Shown piece after piece: positions 1 to 7,139 of a stretch of DNA of 64,000 nucleotides. A program made the translations under genes and the position numbers. The notes below the pieces were generated by a model, which did not search any database, had not been told where the DNA came from, and saw only the letters and a list, made by a program, of their open reading frames with translations. This stretch comes from Geodermatophilus ruber (lineage in GTDB: Bacteria > Actinomycetota > Actinomycetes > Mycobacteriales > Geodermatophilaceae). The stretch is taken from assembly GCF_900114385.1 (NCBI RefSeq), contig NZ_FOSW01000007.1, positions 106,491-170,490 on the forward strand. The letters run 5' to 3'. Numbering within the stretch: the stretch's first letter is position 1; the number at the start of each line of letters is the position of its first letter.

Positions 1-146
1 AGACCGAAGGTGAGGTTGGGGACGAAGTGGGCGTCCATGACGTCGAAGTGCAGCCAGTCGGCGTCCGCGACCCGCTGGGACTCGTCGGCCAGCCGGGCGA
101 AGTCCGCCGAGAGCAAGCTGGGCGCGATCATGGGGATGCGGGACAC
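1..146 (-). CDS. rpe: Ribulose-phosphate 3-epimerase, N-terminal part (cut by window edge)
   Basis: Only about the first 48 codons are inside the window. The protein reads [19 protein letters not shown] and then a stretch containing [16 protein letters not shown]. These are the first TIM-barrel strand and the metal-binding H-x-D-x-MD loop of ribulose-5-phosphate 3-epimerase, which interconverts ribulose-5-P and xylulose-5-P in the pentose phosphate pathway. I chose GTG at 146 because a TAGACT -10 box lies 8 nt before it, suggesting a leaderless mRNA; ATG at 131 is the alternative. In many actinobacteria rpe directly follows rsmB; here a plus-strand kinase/regulator pair separates them. Confidence 0.9.
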   Translation of the reverse strand, partial: MSRIPMIAPSLLSADFARLADESQRVADADWLHFDVMDAHFVPNLTFG

Positions 147-154
147 GTCTTCCG

Positions 155-182
155 AGTCTAGATGACCTATTCCACGGGTCAC
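155..182 (-). promoter_or_regulatory. Candidate promoter of rpe
   Basis: On the minus strand a GTGACC -35-like hexamer (182-177) is followed after 16 nt by TAGACT (160-155), which fits the actinobacterial TANNNT -10. The GTG start of rpe lies 8 nt further, so the mRNA would begin at or next to the start codon. This is motif reading only. Confidence 0.4.
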
Positions 183-470
183 TGGTCGTAGCGAGCAGCG
201 CTCGCCGGACGGGTGGGCCGGTGTGGTCGTTGTGCCAGGTCGCGGCGGTCAGGTCATCGGTTCCCGGCCGGGAGGGGTCATAGGACGAAAGTGCAATGGA
301 GTGCCCCCCGCGTCCGGCGGCATCCTCGTGCGGCAACCGGCGGGCGGCCTTCCGCAACCCCCCGATGCGGCACGCCGCCCGCCGGTGCCTCTGCAGGTGC
401 GCGCCGCGCGGCGCGGAGCGCGCCCGAGCGGGCCGCGCCCGGGGAGGTCCCCGGCCGGCACCACCCCACC
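183..470. other. Gene-free spacer between rpe and the sensor kinase gene
   Basis: The two divergent genes are separated by about 330 bp. I see no protein here that I would defend: open frames on both strands are low-complexity Arg/Pro/Ala products of the GC content. A 14-bp perfect palindrome, GCGCCGCGCGGCGC, lies at 401-414. The ends of the stretch hold the two candidate promoters. Confidence 0.5.
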
Positions 471-476
471 TAGTCT
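471..476 (+). promoter_or_regulatory. Candidate -10 box of the sensor kinase operon
   Basis: TAGTCT fits TANNNT. It ends 7 nt before the GTG at 484, so transcription could begin on that codon and give a leaderless message. No convincing -35 is visible. Confidence 0.4.
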
Positions 477-480
477 CTGA

Positions 481-1884
481 ATGGTGAAGCGGATCACAGT
501 GAACCGGTCCGCCGGCCGGCCCGATCGCGTGTCGGTCGCCGCGTCCGTCGCTCGCTTCACCGCGGCCGGGGTGGTGGTGACGCTGCTGCTCGCCGCCGTC
601 ATCGCCACGCTGGCCAGCCGGGCCGGCATGGAGGAGGGGACGCGGTCGGCCGAGCACGTGGCCCGCGTCGTCGCCTACGGCATCGTGGCCCCGTTGCTGA
701 CCCCCGAACTGCTCGACGGGGACGAGCAGCAGCGGACGCACCTGCGCATGGCGGTCGAGGCCGTCGCCGCCACCGGTCCCATCACACGGGTGAACGTCTG
801 GGACGCCGAGGGAAGGATCCTCTGGTCCGACGAACCACGGCTCGAGGGCGAGGTCCACCCGCTGGACCCCGGGGTCCGCGCCGCCCTGACCGAGGGCGCG
901 GTGTTCTCGGCCGTGGCCGACGCGTCCTCCCCCGACAACCGCTTCGCGCCGCCGGGGGAGGAGCAGCTCGAGGCCTACGTGGGGGTCCGCGACCGCGCCG
1001 GCCGCCCGCTGCTGGTGGAGATCGACCAGGGCTACGAGACGGTGGAGGCTCCGGCGTACTCGGCCTGGATGCGGTTCGCGCCACCCGCGCTCGGCGGCCT
1101 GCTGCTGCTGCAGCTGTTCCAGGTGCCCTTCGCCTGGCGGCTGGCCCTCCGGCTCCGGCGCCACCAGGAGATCGAGCGACGCCTGCTGCAGTCGGTCGTC
1201 GACGCCTCGGAGGCCGAGCGCCGGCGCATCGCCGCCGAGGTGCACGACGGCGTGGTGCAGGACCTGACCGGCCTGACCTACGACCTCGACGCGGCCCGCC
1301 TCGGCGCGCAGGGCAGCGACGACACGGCCCTGGTCACCCGCACCGCCGACCGGGTGCGGCACAGCGTCACCGAGCTGCGCTCGCTGCTGGTGGACCTCAA
1401 CCCGCCGAGGCTGCCGAGCGCCGGCCTGGCCCCCGCACTGAAGGTGCTCGCCGAGGGCCTGGAGCGCTCCGGCGTCCGGGTCCGGCTGGACGTGCAGGAC
1501 GCCGACGACCTGCCCGAGCCGGTCGCGACGCAGCTGTACCGGTGCGCCCTGGAGGCGCTGCGCAACGTCACGGCGCACAGCTCGGCCTCCCGGGTGCAGG
1601 TCACCGTGTCCCGGGCCGACGACGACGCCACCGTCGTCGTCGACGACGACGGCCGGGGCTTCGACGAGGTCAGCCTCGCGGCCAGCGACGCCAACGGGCA
1701 CCTGGGGCTGCGGGCGCTGGGCGACCGGCTGCAGGCCATCGGCGGATCCCTGACGGTGGCCAGCGCGCCGGGACTCGGCACCCGGGTCGAGGCGATCGTC
1801 CCGCTGGGGCTGCCGTCCGCCTCATCCCCCGAGCCGCTGTCCTCCGCCGATGCGGTGCCCGGGCGCACCGGGGCCGCGCCGTGA
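481..1884 (+). CDS. Two-component sensor histidine kinase, NarL/LuxR type (HisKA_3)
   Basis: A membrane sensor kinase of 467 aa. A first membrane helix lies at about residues 28-47 and an extracytoplasmic sensing region at 48-198. A second helix at about 199-222 is followed by a short linker. The HisKA_3 dimerisation domain carries AEVHDGVVQDLTG with phospho-acceptor His255, and an HATPase_c domain shows DDGRGFD and GHLGLRALGDRL. It should autophosphorylate and pass phosphate to the regulator encoded next, whose GTG overlaps this stop by 4 nt. The signal sensed is unknown. ATG 481 and GTG 484 are both possible starts; the -10 spacing favours 484. The gene sits on the opposite strand inside a conserved housekeeping block, suggesting insertion. 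Confidence 0.9.
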   Translation: MVKRITVNRSAGRPDRVSVAASVARFTAAGVVVTLLLAAVIATLASRAGMEEGTRSAEHVARVVAYGIVAPLLTPELLDGDEQQRTHLRMAVEAVAATGPITRVNVWDAEGRILWSDEPRLEGEVHPLDPGVRAALTEGAVFSAVADASSPDNRFAPPGEEQLEAYVGVRDRAGRPLLVEIDQGYETVEAPAYSAWMRFAPPALGGLLLLQLFQVPFAWRLALRLRRHQEIERRLLQSVVDASEAERRRIAAEVHDGVVQDLTGLTYDLDAARLGAQGSDDTALVTRTADRVRHSVTELRSLLVDLNPPRLPSAGLAPALKVLAEGLERSGVRVRLDVQDADDLPEPVATQLYRCALEALRNVTAHSSASRVQVTVSRADDDATVVVDDDGRGFDEVSLAASDANGHLGLRALGDRLQAIGGSLTVASAPGLGTRVEAIVPLGLPSASSPEPLSSADAVPGRTGAAP

Positions 1885-2528
1885 TCCGGGTCCTCGTGGT
1901 CGACGACCACGCCGTGGTCCGCACGGGGCTGATGCACCTGCTGGCCACGGCCGGTGACATGGAGTGCGTCGGGCAGGCTGCCGAGGGCGAGGCCGTGCCG
2001 GAGCTGGTCGCGCGGCTGCGCCCCGACGTCGTGCTCCTCGACCTCTCGATGCCAGGCGCGGACGGGGTGACGGTGATCCGGGATCTGCGGGCGGCGGCCT
2101 TACCGGCCCGGATCCTGGTGCTGACCTCGTTCAGCGACGCCGGGTTGGTCCTCGACGCCGTCCACGCCGGCGCCGACGGGTACCTGCTCAAGCAGAGCGA
2201 GGGCGAGCAGATCCTCGACGGCGTGCGCACCGTCGCCGCCGGGGGTGCCCCGGTCGACCCCGCCGTCGCCCGGTCGCTGCTGCGCACGGTCCGGGAGCGG
2301 GGCGGGCCGACGGTGGCGCTGACCGAGCGGGAGACCGAGGTGCTCGAGCTGATCCGGCTCGGCTACCCGAACAAGACGATCGCGCGCCGCCTGCAGATCA
2401 GCGAGCGCACGGTGAAGGCGCACGTCACGCACATCCTCCAGCGCATCGGCGTCCCCGACCGGACGCAGGCCGCGCTGTGGGCCGAGCGCAACCTGCACCC
2501 GCCGGGCAGCCGGGAGGCCCCGTCGTGA
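1881..2528 (+). CDS. NarL/FixJ-family response regulator (REC + LuxR HTH)
   Basis: A 215-aa DNA-binding response regulator starting at GTG 1881 in a GTGA overlap with the kinase stop. The receiver shows the acidic pair in VVDDH (D8, D9), phospho-acceptor D54 in LLDLSMPG, T82 and K104 in YLLKQ. The C-terminal LuxR helix-turn-helix reads LTERETEVLELIRLG and later IARRLQISERTVKAHV. It is the evident partner of the upstream kinase. Leu74 is encoded by TTA (2100-2102), a codon expected to be very rare at this GC content. The C-terminal half is closely similar to the receiver-less LuxR protein at 5641-6138. Confidence 0.93.
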   Translation: MIRVLVVDDHAVVRTGLMHLLATAGDMECVGQAAEGEAVPELVARLRPDVVLLDLSMPGADGVTVIRDLRAAALPARILVLTSFSDAGLVLDAVHAGADGYLLKQSEGEQILDGVRTVAAGGAPVDPAVARSLLRTVRERGGPTVALTERETEVLELIRLGYPNKTIARRLQISERTVKAHVTHILQRIGVPDRTQAALWAERNLHPPGSREAPS

Positions 2529-2556
2529 CCCGGGGCCCCACGCCCCAGGGCCGGGG

Positions 2557-3960
2557 TCAGCGGGTCCGGCGGAGCAGGGCCAGGAACATCGCGTCGGTGC
2601 CGTGCCGGTGCGGCCACAGCTGCCCGTACCGGCCCCGGCTGAGGTCGGGGACCTCTGGGAACAGGGGCGCCACGGGCAGCACCTCGACGTCGTCGCGCGC
2701 AGCGGCCGCGTCGACCACCGCCACCGTCTCGGCCGTGTGCGGCGAGCAGGTGACGTAGGCGACGAGCCCGCCCGGGCGTACCGAGGCGAGGGCGCGCTCC
2801 AGCAGCGCCGCCTGCAGCTCGGCCAGCGGGGGGACGTCGTCCCCGGTGCGCCGCCAGCGCACCTCGGGCCGTCGGCGCAGGGCCCCGAGGCCGGTGCAGG
2901 GCGCGTCCAGCAGCACCCGGTCGAAAGACCCCGGTGCCCACGGCGGCTGCCGCCCATCGGCCACCAGCACCTCGACGTCCTCCTCGCCGCGCAGCGACCT
3001 CCGCACCAGCTCGGCGCGGTGCGGGGCGCGGTCGGCGGCGGTCAGCCGCACGCCCGGCGGACGGACGGCGGCCAGCAGCCCGGACTTCCCGCCGGGGCCG
3101 GCGCACATGTCCAGCCATGCGGCGTCCGGCCCGTCGAGGGGCGCGCGGGCCAGCAGCAGTGCGGCCAGCTGGCTGCCCTCGTCCTGCACGGCTGCCGCAC
3201 CGGAACGCACGGCCGGCACCAGTCCCGGGTCGCCCCCTCCCAGGCGGACCGCGTACGGCGACCACGGCCCGGGCCGGCCGCCGGACTGCTCGACCAGCTC
3301 CGCGCGCGGCACCCGGCGGGCGACCAGGTGCACCTCGGGTGCCGCGTCGTCGGCCTGCAGCGCGGCCTCCAGCTCCGCCTCACCGTCGGGGGTCTCGTCT
3401 CCGAGGGCCTCGCGCCACGCCTGCACGATCCAGCGCGGGTGGTCGGTGGCCAGCGCCAGCCGGTCGTCGCCCTCGCCGTCCAGGGTCTCCAGCCAGCGGG
3501 CGCGGTCCCCGCCCGCGGCGACCCGGCGCAGCACCGCGTTGACCAGACCCGACGCACCGGCGCCGACGATCGCCCGGGTGAGGTCGACGGTGGTGGCCAC
3601 CGCCGCGTGCGCCGGCACCCGGAGGTCGAGCAGCTGGTAGGTGCCCAGCCGCAGGAGGTCGAGCACCCGGGGGTCCAGGTCGGCCAGCGGCCGGTCGACC
3701 AGGCCGGTGAGGACCGCGTCGAGGGTGCCCCGGGCCCGCAGCGTGCCGTAGGTCAGCTGGGTGGCGAAGGCCGCGTCCCGCTGCTCGAGGTCCCGCTCGC
3801 CCAGCAGCTGGGGCAGGAGCAGGTTGGCGTATGCCGCGCGGGAGGTGACCGCGTCGAGGACGTCGTAGGCGGTCAGCCGCGCGCCGTCGAGCACCGGCCG
3901 GCGCGGGGCCGGGCGGCGGTCGCGGCGTCCGGATCGGGACGCGCCGGAGGGGCGGCTCAT
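2557..3960 (-). CDS. rsmB: 16S rRNA m5C967 methyltransferase RsmB (Fmu/Sun)
   Basis: SAM-dependent RNA cytosine-C5 methyltransferase of 467 aa. An N-terminal NusB-like RNA-binding domain (about 30-150) precedes the Rossmann-fold methyltransferase domain. The SAM loop [11 protein letters not shown] is at 284-294, DAPCTG contains Cys355, and [11 protein letters not shown] contains the catalytic Cys405. The ATG overlaps the fmt stop as ATGA, so rsmB is probably translationally coupled to fmt. The def-fmt-rsmB order is classic for actinobacteria. It converges with the response regulator gene across a 28-nt gap. Confidence 0.95.
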   Translation of the reverse strand: MSRPSGASRSGRRDRRPAPRRPVLDGARLTAYDVLDAVTSRAAYANLLLPQLLGERDLEQRDAAFATQLTYGTLRARGTLDAVLTGLVDRPLADLDPRVLDLLRLGTYQLLDLRVPAHAAVATTVDLTRAIVGAGASGLVNAVLRRVAAGGDRARWLETLDGEGDDRLALATDHPRWIVQAWREALGDETPDGEAELEAALQADDAAPEVHLVARRVPRAELVEQSGGRPGPWSPYAVRLGGGDPGLVPAVRSGAAAVQDEGSQLAALLLARAPLDGPDAAWLDMCAGPGGKSGLLAAVRPPGVRLTAADRAPHRAELVRRSLRGEEDVEVLVADGRQPPWAPGSFDRVLLDAPCTGLGALRRRPEVRWRRTGDDVPPLAELQAALLERALASVRPGGLVAYVTCSPHTAETVAVVDAAAARDDVEVLPVAPLFPEVPDLSRGRYGQLWPHRHGTDAMFLALLRRTR

Positions 3961-4886
3961 CCCCCGACCCGTTCGCCGGGGCTCGGGCGGGCGCCGCGGG
4001 CCCAGTCGGCCGCCGGCAGCATCCGCTTGCCGGCCGGCTGCACCTCGCCGAGCCGGACCGCGCCGCCACCGGTGCCCACCAGGACCCCGGTCGGGCCCAC
4101 CGACAGCTCTCCCGGTTCCAGCCCGAGGGATGACGGGAGCGGCTCGACCGGCCCCAGCCGCAGCCGGTCCCCGCGCCAGGTGGTCCAGGCGCCCGGCGCG
4201 GGGGTCACGCCCCGGACCCGGCGGTCGACGACGTGCCCGGGCAGCGTCCAGTCGACGCGGGCGTCGGCCGGCTCGAGCCGGGGTGCCAGGCTGACCCCCT
4301 CGGCAGGCTGCGGCTCGGGCACCACCGTGCCGGACTCGATGCCGTCGAGGGTGGCCACCAGCAGCCGGGCGCCGCTGAGGGCCAGCCGGGCCAGCAGGTC
4401 GCCGGCGGTGTCCCGGGGGGCGATCGGCTCGGTGACCACGCCGTAGACCGGCCCGGTGTCCAGGCCCGCCTCCAGCTGGAAGGTCGACGCGCCGGTCAGT
4501 TCGTCGCCGGCCATCACCGCGTGCTGCACCGGCGCGGCCCCCCGCCAGGCCGGCAGCAGCGAGAAGTGCAGGTTCACCCAGCCGTGCCGGGGCAGGTCCA
4601 GCGCCGCCTGCGGCACCAGCGCGCCGTAGGCGACCACCGGCGCGCAGTCGACGGCGAGGTCGGCCAGCCGCTCGAGGAACTCCGGGTCGCGGGGCGAGCG
4701 CGGCTGCAGCACCGGCAGGCCCGCGGCATCGGCCCGCTCGGCGACCGGCGAGCGGCTGAGCCCGCGGCCGCGGCCGGAGCGGGCGTCGGGGCGGGTGAGG
4801 ACCCCGACGACGTCGTGCCCGGAGGCGAGCAGCAGATCCAGCGAGGGGACGGCGACGTCGGGCGTCCCGGCGAAGAGGAGTCTCAG
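3957..4886 (-). CDS. fmt: Methionyl-tRNA formyltransferase, probable CTG start
   Basis: Transfers a formyl group from 10-formyl-tetrahydrofolate to Met-tRNAfMet. The N-terminus [19 protein letters not shown] and the signature [19 protein letters not shown] identify Fmt; with a C-terminal tRNA-binding domain the product is 309 aa. No ATG, GTG or TTG stands at the expected start. A CTG (4886-4884) sits exactly where family members have Met, overlaps the def stop as CTGA, and has AAGGTGAG six nt upstream. The nearest canonical alternative, GTG 4934, would add 16 residues of non-homologous sequence. I therefore favour CTG. Confidence 0.92.
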   Translation of the reverse strand: MRLLFAGTPDVAVPSLDLLLASGHDVVGVLTRPDARSGRGRGLSRSPVAERADAAGLPVLQPRSPRDPEFLERLADLAVDCAPVVAYGALVPQAALDLPRHGWVNLHFSLLPAWRGAAPVQHAVMAGDELTGASTFQLEAGLDTGPVYGVVTEPIAPRDTAGDLLARLALSGARLLVATLDGIESGTVVPEPQPAEGVSLAPRLEPADARVDWTLPGHVVDRRVRGVTPAPGAWTTWRGDRLRLGPVEPLPSSLGLEPGELSVGPTGVLVGTGGGAVRLGEVQPAGKRMLPAADWARGARPSPGERVGG

Positions 4887-5416
4887 TGGGGGCTCACCTT
4901 CACCGTCGGGACCCAGGCCCCGGCACCGGACCACTCGGCCTCGGCGATCTCCGCCAGCGCGGCCGCCCGCGCCTGCGCGTCCAGCCGGTCGATGAACAGC
5001 ACGCCGTCGAGGTGGTCGACCTCGTGCTGCACTGCCCGGGCCAGCACGTGCGAGCCCTCCACCCGGACCGGCTCGCCGTGCATGTCCCGGCCGGTCGCGG
5101 CCACGTGCAGGTGCCGGCGGCAGTCGTAGGCGTACCCGGGGATCGACAGGCAGCCCTCCGGTCCCTCCTCGGTCTCCTCCCCCACCGGGGTCACCTCCGG
5201 GTTGACCAGGTGCCCCAGCTCGCCGTCGACGCACCAGGTGAACACCCGGAGGCCCACCCCCAGCTGCGGGGCGGCCAGGCCGGCGCCGCCGGCGGCCACC
5301 ATGGTGTCGGTCAGGTCGGCGACGAGCCGGTGCAGCTCCCGGTCGAAGTCGACGACGGGCGCGGCGGGCGTGCGCAGCACCGGGTCGCCGTAGAGCCGGA
5401 TGGGGGTCACGCTCAC
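4883..5416 (-). CDS. def: Peptide deformylase
   Basis: A 177-aa iron/zinc hydrolase that removes the formyl group from nascent N-formyl-Met proteins. All three motifs are present: GAGLAAPQ (44-51), EGCLS (87-91, metal ligand Cys89) and HEVDH (131-135, two His ligands and the catalytic Glu). It pairs functionally with fmt, which overlaps its stop codon. GTG 5416 is preceded by a TACGAT -10 box at 6 nt, so the mRNA may be leaderless; a second in-frame GTG lies two codons on. Confidence 0.95.
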   Translation of the reverse strand: MSVTPIRLYGDPVLRTPAAPVVDFDRELHRLVADLTDTMVAAGGAGLAAPQLGVGLRVFTWCVDGELGHLVNPEVTPVGEETEEGPEGCLSIPGYAYDCRRHLHVAATGRDMHGEPVRVEGSHVLARAVQHEVDHLDGVLFIDRLDAQARAAALAEIAEAEWSGAGAWVPTVKVSPH

Positions 5417-5422
5417 CGGTCG

Positions 5423-5428
5423 ATCGTA
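5423..5428 (-). promoter_or_regulatory. Candidate -10 box of def-fmt-rsmB
   Basis: TACGAT on the minus strand, 6 nt before GTG 5416. Its expected -35 position would fall at about 5446-5451, inside the inverted repeat at 5444-5480. Confidence 0.4.
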
Positions 5429-5443
5429 GGTGCCCCGGCGACG

Positions 5444-5480
5444 GCGCCGTCCCGCCGGAGCTGGTCCGGTGGGACGGCGC
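5444..5480. repeat. 15-bp inverted repeat upstream of def
   Basis: Arms GCGCCGTCCCGCCGG (5444-5458) and CCGGTGGGACGGCGC (5466-5480) pair over 15 bp with a single G-T wobble and a 7-nt loop. There is no T-tract. It could be a terminator for a short transcript ending at about 5498, or a DNA operator overlapping the def promoter. Confidence 0.6.
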
Positions 5481-5497
5481 TCCCGATGGCTCAGTAG

Positions 5498-5554
5498 TCA
5501 GTCGTCGTCCCAGCCGGCGGTGGAGTCTCCATACACACGTCGCTGTACACCCAA
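5498..5554 (-). CDS. Possible 18-codon peptide upstream of def (uncertain)
   Basis: On the minus strand a TTG-initiated frame encodes [18 protein letters not shown] and then TGA. It is followed 17 nt later by the 15-bp hairpin, an arrangement resembling a short gene plus terminator or a leader peptide. The ribosome-binding site is weak (GGGA close to TTG), and I know no family for it. It may be a remnant or chance. Confidence 0.2.
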   Translation of the reverse strand: MGVQRRVYGDSTAGWDDD

Positions 5555-5627
5555 GGTCCCGGGCACGACGCGCCGCCGGTGCGGCGCCGCCCGCACCGCG
5601 ACGGACCCATTCGAGCCGGAACCGACC

Positions 5628-5633
5628 TATTCT
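5628..5633 (+). promoter_or_regulatory. Candidate -10 box of the receiver-less LuxR gene
   Basis: TATTCT matches TANNNT and ends exactly 7 nt before GTG 5641, the same geometry as for the sensor kinase gene. It predicts a leaderless mRNA. The -35 is weak. Confidence 0.42.
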
Positions 5634-5640
5634 CACGAAA

Positions 5641-6138
5641 GTGATCCGCAGCACGGGGCGACGGCGCCGGCCGGTGTCCGTGGACACCGACCGGGCGCAC
5701 TCCCCCGACCCGCCGGCCGACCTCGGGCGCCCGGCGGCGGGGCTGCTCACGTCCGGCCCGGTGGCCGGGCCGTCGGTCCGGGACGCGGCCGGGCGGGTGC
5801 CGTGGTCGGACCGGTCCGAGGCCATCCTCGAGGGCGTCCGGATCGTCAGCACGGGGGGAGGACCCATCGACCCGCACGTGACACCTTCGGTGCTGGCGGC
5901 CCTGCGCGACCGGGGGCGGGGCGAGCAGCTCAGCGACCGCGAGCGGGAGGTCCTGGAATTGCTGCGCCAGGGGCACTCGAACAAGGTGATCGCCCGTCGG
6001 CTGCGCATCACCGAGGGAACCGTGAAGACGCACGCGAACCACATCCTGCACCGGGTCGGAGCCCTCGACCGGACCCAGGCGGGCCTGTGGGCGGAGCGCC
6101 ACCTCCGGCCCGGCCGTCCGCAGGAGGGCAGACGCTGA
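5641..6138 (+). CDS. Receiver-less LuxR-family regulator, paralogue of the NarL-type regulator at 1881
   Basis: A 165-aa protein with a LuxR-type helix-turn-helix at about 96-155: [15 protein letters not shown] and then [20 protein letters not shown]. Residues 60-92 ([18 protein letters not shown] and onward) match the inter-domain linker of the regulator at 1881-2528. The receiver itself is missing; the first 57 residues are unrelated, Arg/Pro-rich and probably disordered. It therefore cannot be phosphorylated in the usual way. Its stop overlaps by 1 nt the ATG of the downstream Pro-rich membrane protein. I infer a duplicated, receiver-deleted regulator, perhaps constitutive or sharing targets with its paralogue. 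Confidence 0.8.
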   Translation: MIRSTGRRRRPVSVDTDRAHSPDPPADLGRPAAGLLTSGPVAGPSVRDAAGRVPWSDRSEAILEGVRIVSTGGGPIDPHVTPSVLAALRDRGRGEQLSDREREVLELLRQGHSNKVIARRLRITEGTVKTHANHILHRVGALDRTQAGLWAERHLRPGRPQEGRR

Positions 6139-7118
6139 TGAGCACTGCCGCGCACGGCAACCGCCGAGAGCCCGGCCCCCCGGTCCCCGCTGACGGCCGG
6201 GACCGCCCCGTGGTGTTCCTGCGGGCCGCTCCGGCCCGCCCGCCGCGGCGCAGGTGGTGGGCCCTGGCGCGGGTGACGGCGGGCAGCCTCGTCGTCACCG
6301 GCGCCTTCCTCCTCGTCGTGCTCGTCGGGACGTGGGTCGGGCTGTCGCTGGTGGGTCGGCCCCCGGCCGACCACGCCCGCACCGTCGCCGAGCCGTTCCC
6401 GGGTGCCAACGACCTGCTGGGGCCCGGGAGCCGCGAGCCGCCGGCCGGGACCCGCGGACCGGATCCGCCCGCCGGCCCCGGCACGCTCGACCAGCCGACC
6501 CTGCAGTCCCGTCCGCCGGACGCCGGGCCACCGGAGGAGGGCGCACCCCTCGCCCGGCTGAGCGGCGAGTTGCCCGCTCCGTCCCCGCCGTCGGAGCCCG
6601 CTCCGGCCCGGGCCCCCACCCCGGCCGCGGGCCCTCCGCCTGCCCCGGAGGAGACCGCCGCCGCGCGGCAGCCCCCCGCCGCCCCGTCGGCGGCCGGCGC
6701 GCCTGCCGCGCCGCTGACCGCCCCCACTCCGGAGGCCCCAGCACCCCCCGCACCCCCGGCGGCGCAGCATGTGGCGCCGGCCCCAGCACCCGCTCCGGCT
6801 CCGGCCCCCGCACCGGCTCCGGCCCCCGCACCGGTACCCGCCCCCGCACCGGTACCCGCCCCCGCACCGGCACCGGCACCGGTCCCCGCCCCCGCACCGG
6901 CACCGGCACCCGAGCCGCCACCGGCCGGCCGCCCGGCGTCCGGACCCGGCCAGCACGAACCGGGAGACGGCCGGGCGCAGGCAGGCCGAGGGCACGGGGA
7001 GTGCCACACGGCCGCGGCCCCCGGCACCGGACCGGGCCGGACGCCCGCGGCGCGCGACGACGCGGCGCAGCCCGCCCCCGACCAGCAGCACCGGCCGGCC
7101 ACGCCCGGGCCCCGCTGA
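6138..7118 (+). CDS. Single-pass membrane protein with long Pro/Ala-rich extracytoplasmic tail
   Basis: A hypothetical protein of 326 aa starting at ATG 6138 in a TGATG junction with the LuxR gene. Residues 1-46 are basic and cytoplasmic; a membrane helix lies at about 47-73 ([20 protein letters not shown]). Some 250 residues rich in Pro, Ala and Thr follow, including a run of Ala-Pro repeats at about residues 214-258. No catalytic domain is visible. Such tails often span or bind the cell wall, but a function here is unknown. Operon position suggests that the receiver-less regulator controls it or works with it. Confidence 0.65.
   Translation: MSTAAHGNRREPGPPVPADGRDRPVVFLRAAPARPPRRRWWALARVTAGSLVVTGAFLLVVLVGTWVGLSLVGRPPADHARTVAEPFPGANDLLGPGSREPPAGTRGPDPPAGPGTLDQPTLQSRPPDAGPPEEGAPLARLSGELPAPSPPSEPAPARAPTPAAGPPPAPEETAAARQPPAAPSAAGAPAAPLTAPTPEAPAPPAPPAAQHVAPAPAPAPAPAPAPAPAPAPVPAPAPVPAPAPAPAPVPAPAPAPAPEPPPAGRPASGPGQHEPGDGRAQAGRGHGECHTAAAPGTGPGRTPAARDDAAQPAPDQQHRPATPGPR
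6778..6912 (+). repeat. Low-complexity Ala-Pro-coding repeat
   Basis: Iterated six-base units of the type GCCCCGGCACCG or CCCGCACCGGTA encode (Ala-Pro)n with scattered Val inside the membrane-protein gene. This is short-period tandem DNA that could vary in length by slippage. Confidence 0.7.
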
Positions 7119-7133
7119 CCCCGCCCCGGGGTC
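7117..7133. terminator. Hairpin between convergent Pro-rich gene and priA
   Basis: GACCCCG (7117-7123), a CCC loop and CGGGGTC form a 7-bp stem starting within the stop codon of the plus-strand gene and 7 nt from the priA stop. It is placed to act in both directions. There is no T-tract. Confidence 0.45.
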
Positions 7134-7139
7134 ACCGGC

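Noticed and set aside
5641-6138. Receiver-less LuxR gene as a pseudogene
   Set aside because: 165 intact codons, complete helix-turn-helix, a promoter-like -10 at leaderless spacing and overlap with the next gene favour a functional gene.
3957-7091. A 1044-codon minus-strand frame running from fmt through def and the LuxR/Pro-rich genes
   Set aside because: Only its C-terminal 309 codons are Fmt; the rest is a shadow of genes on the other strand with Gly/Arg repeats.
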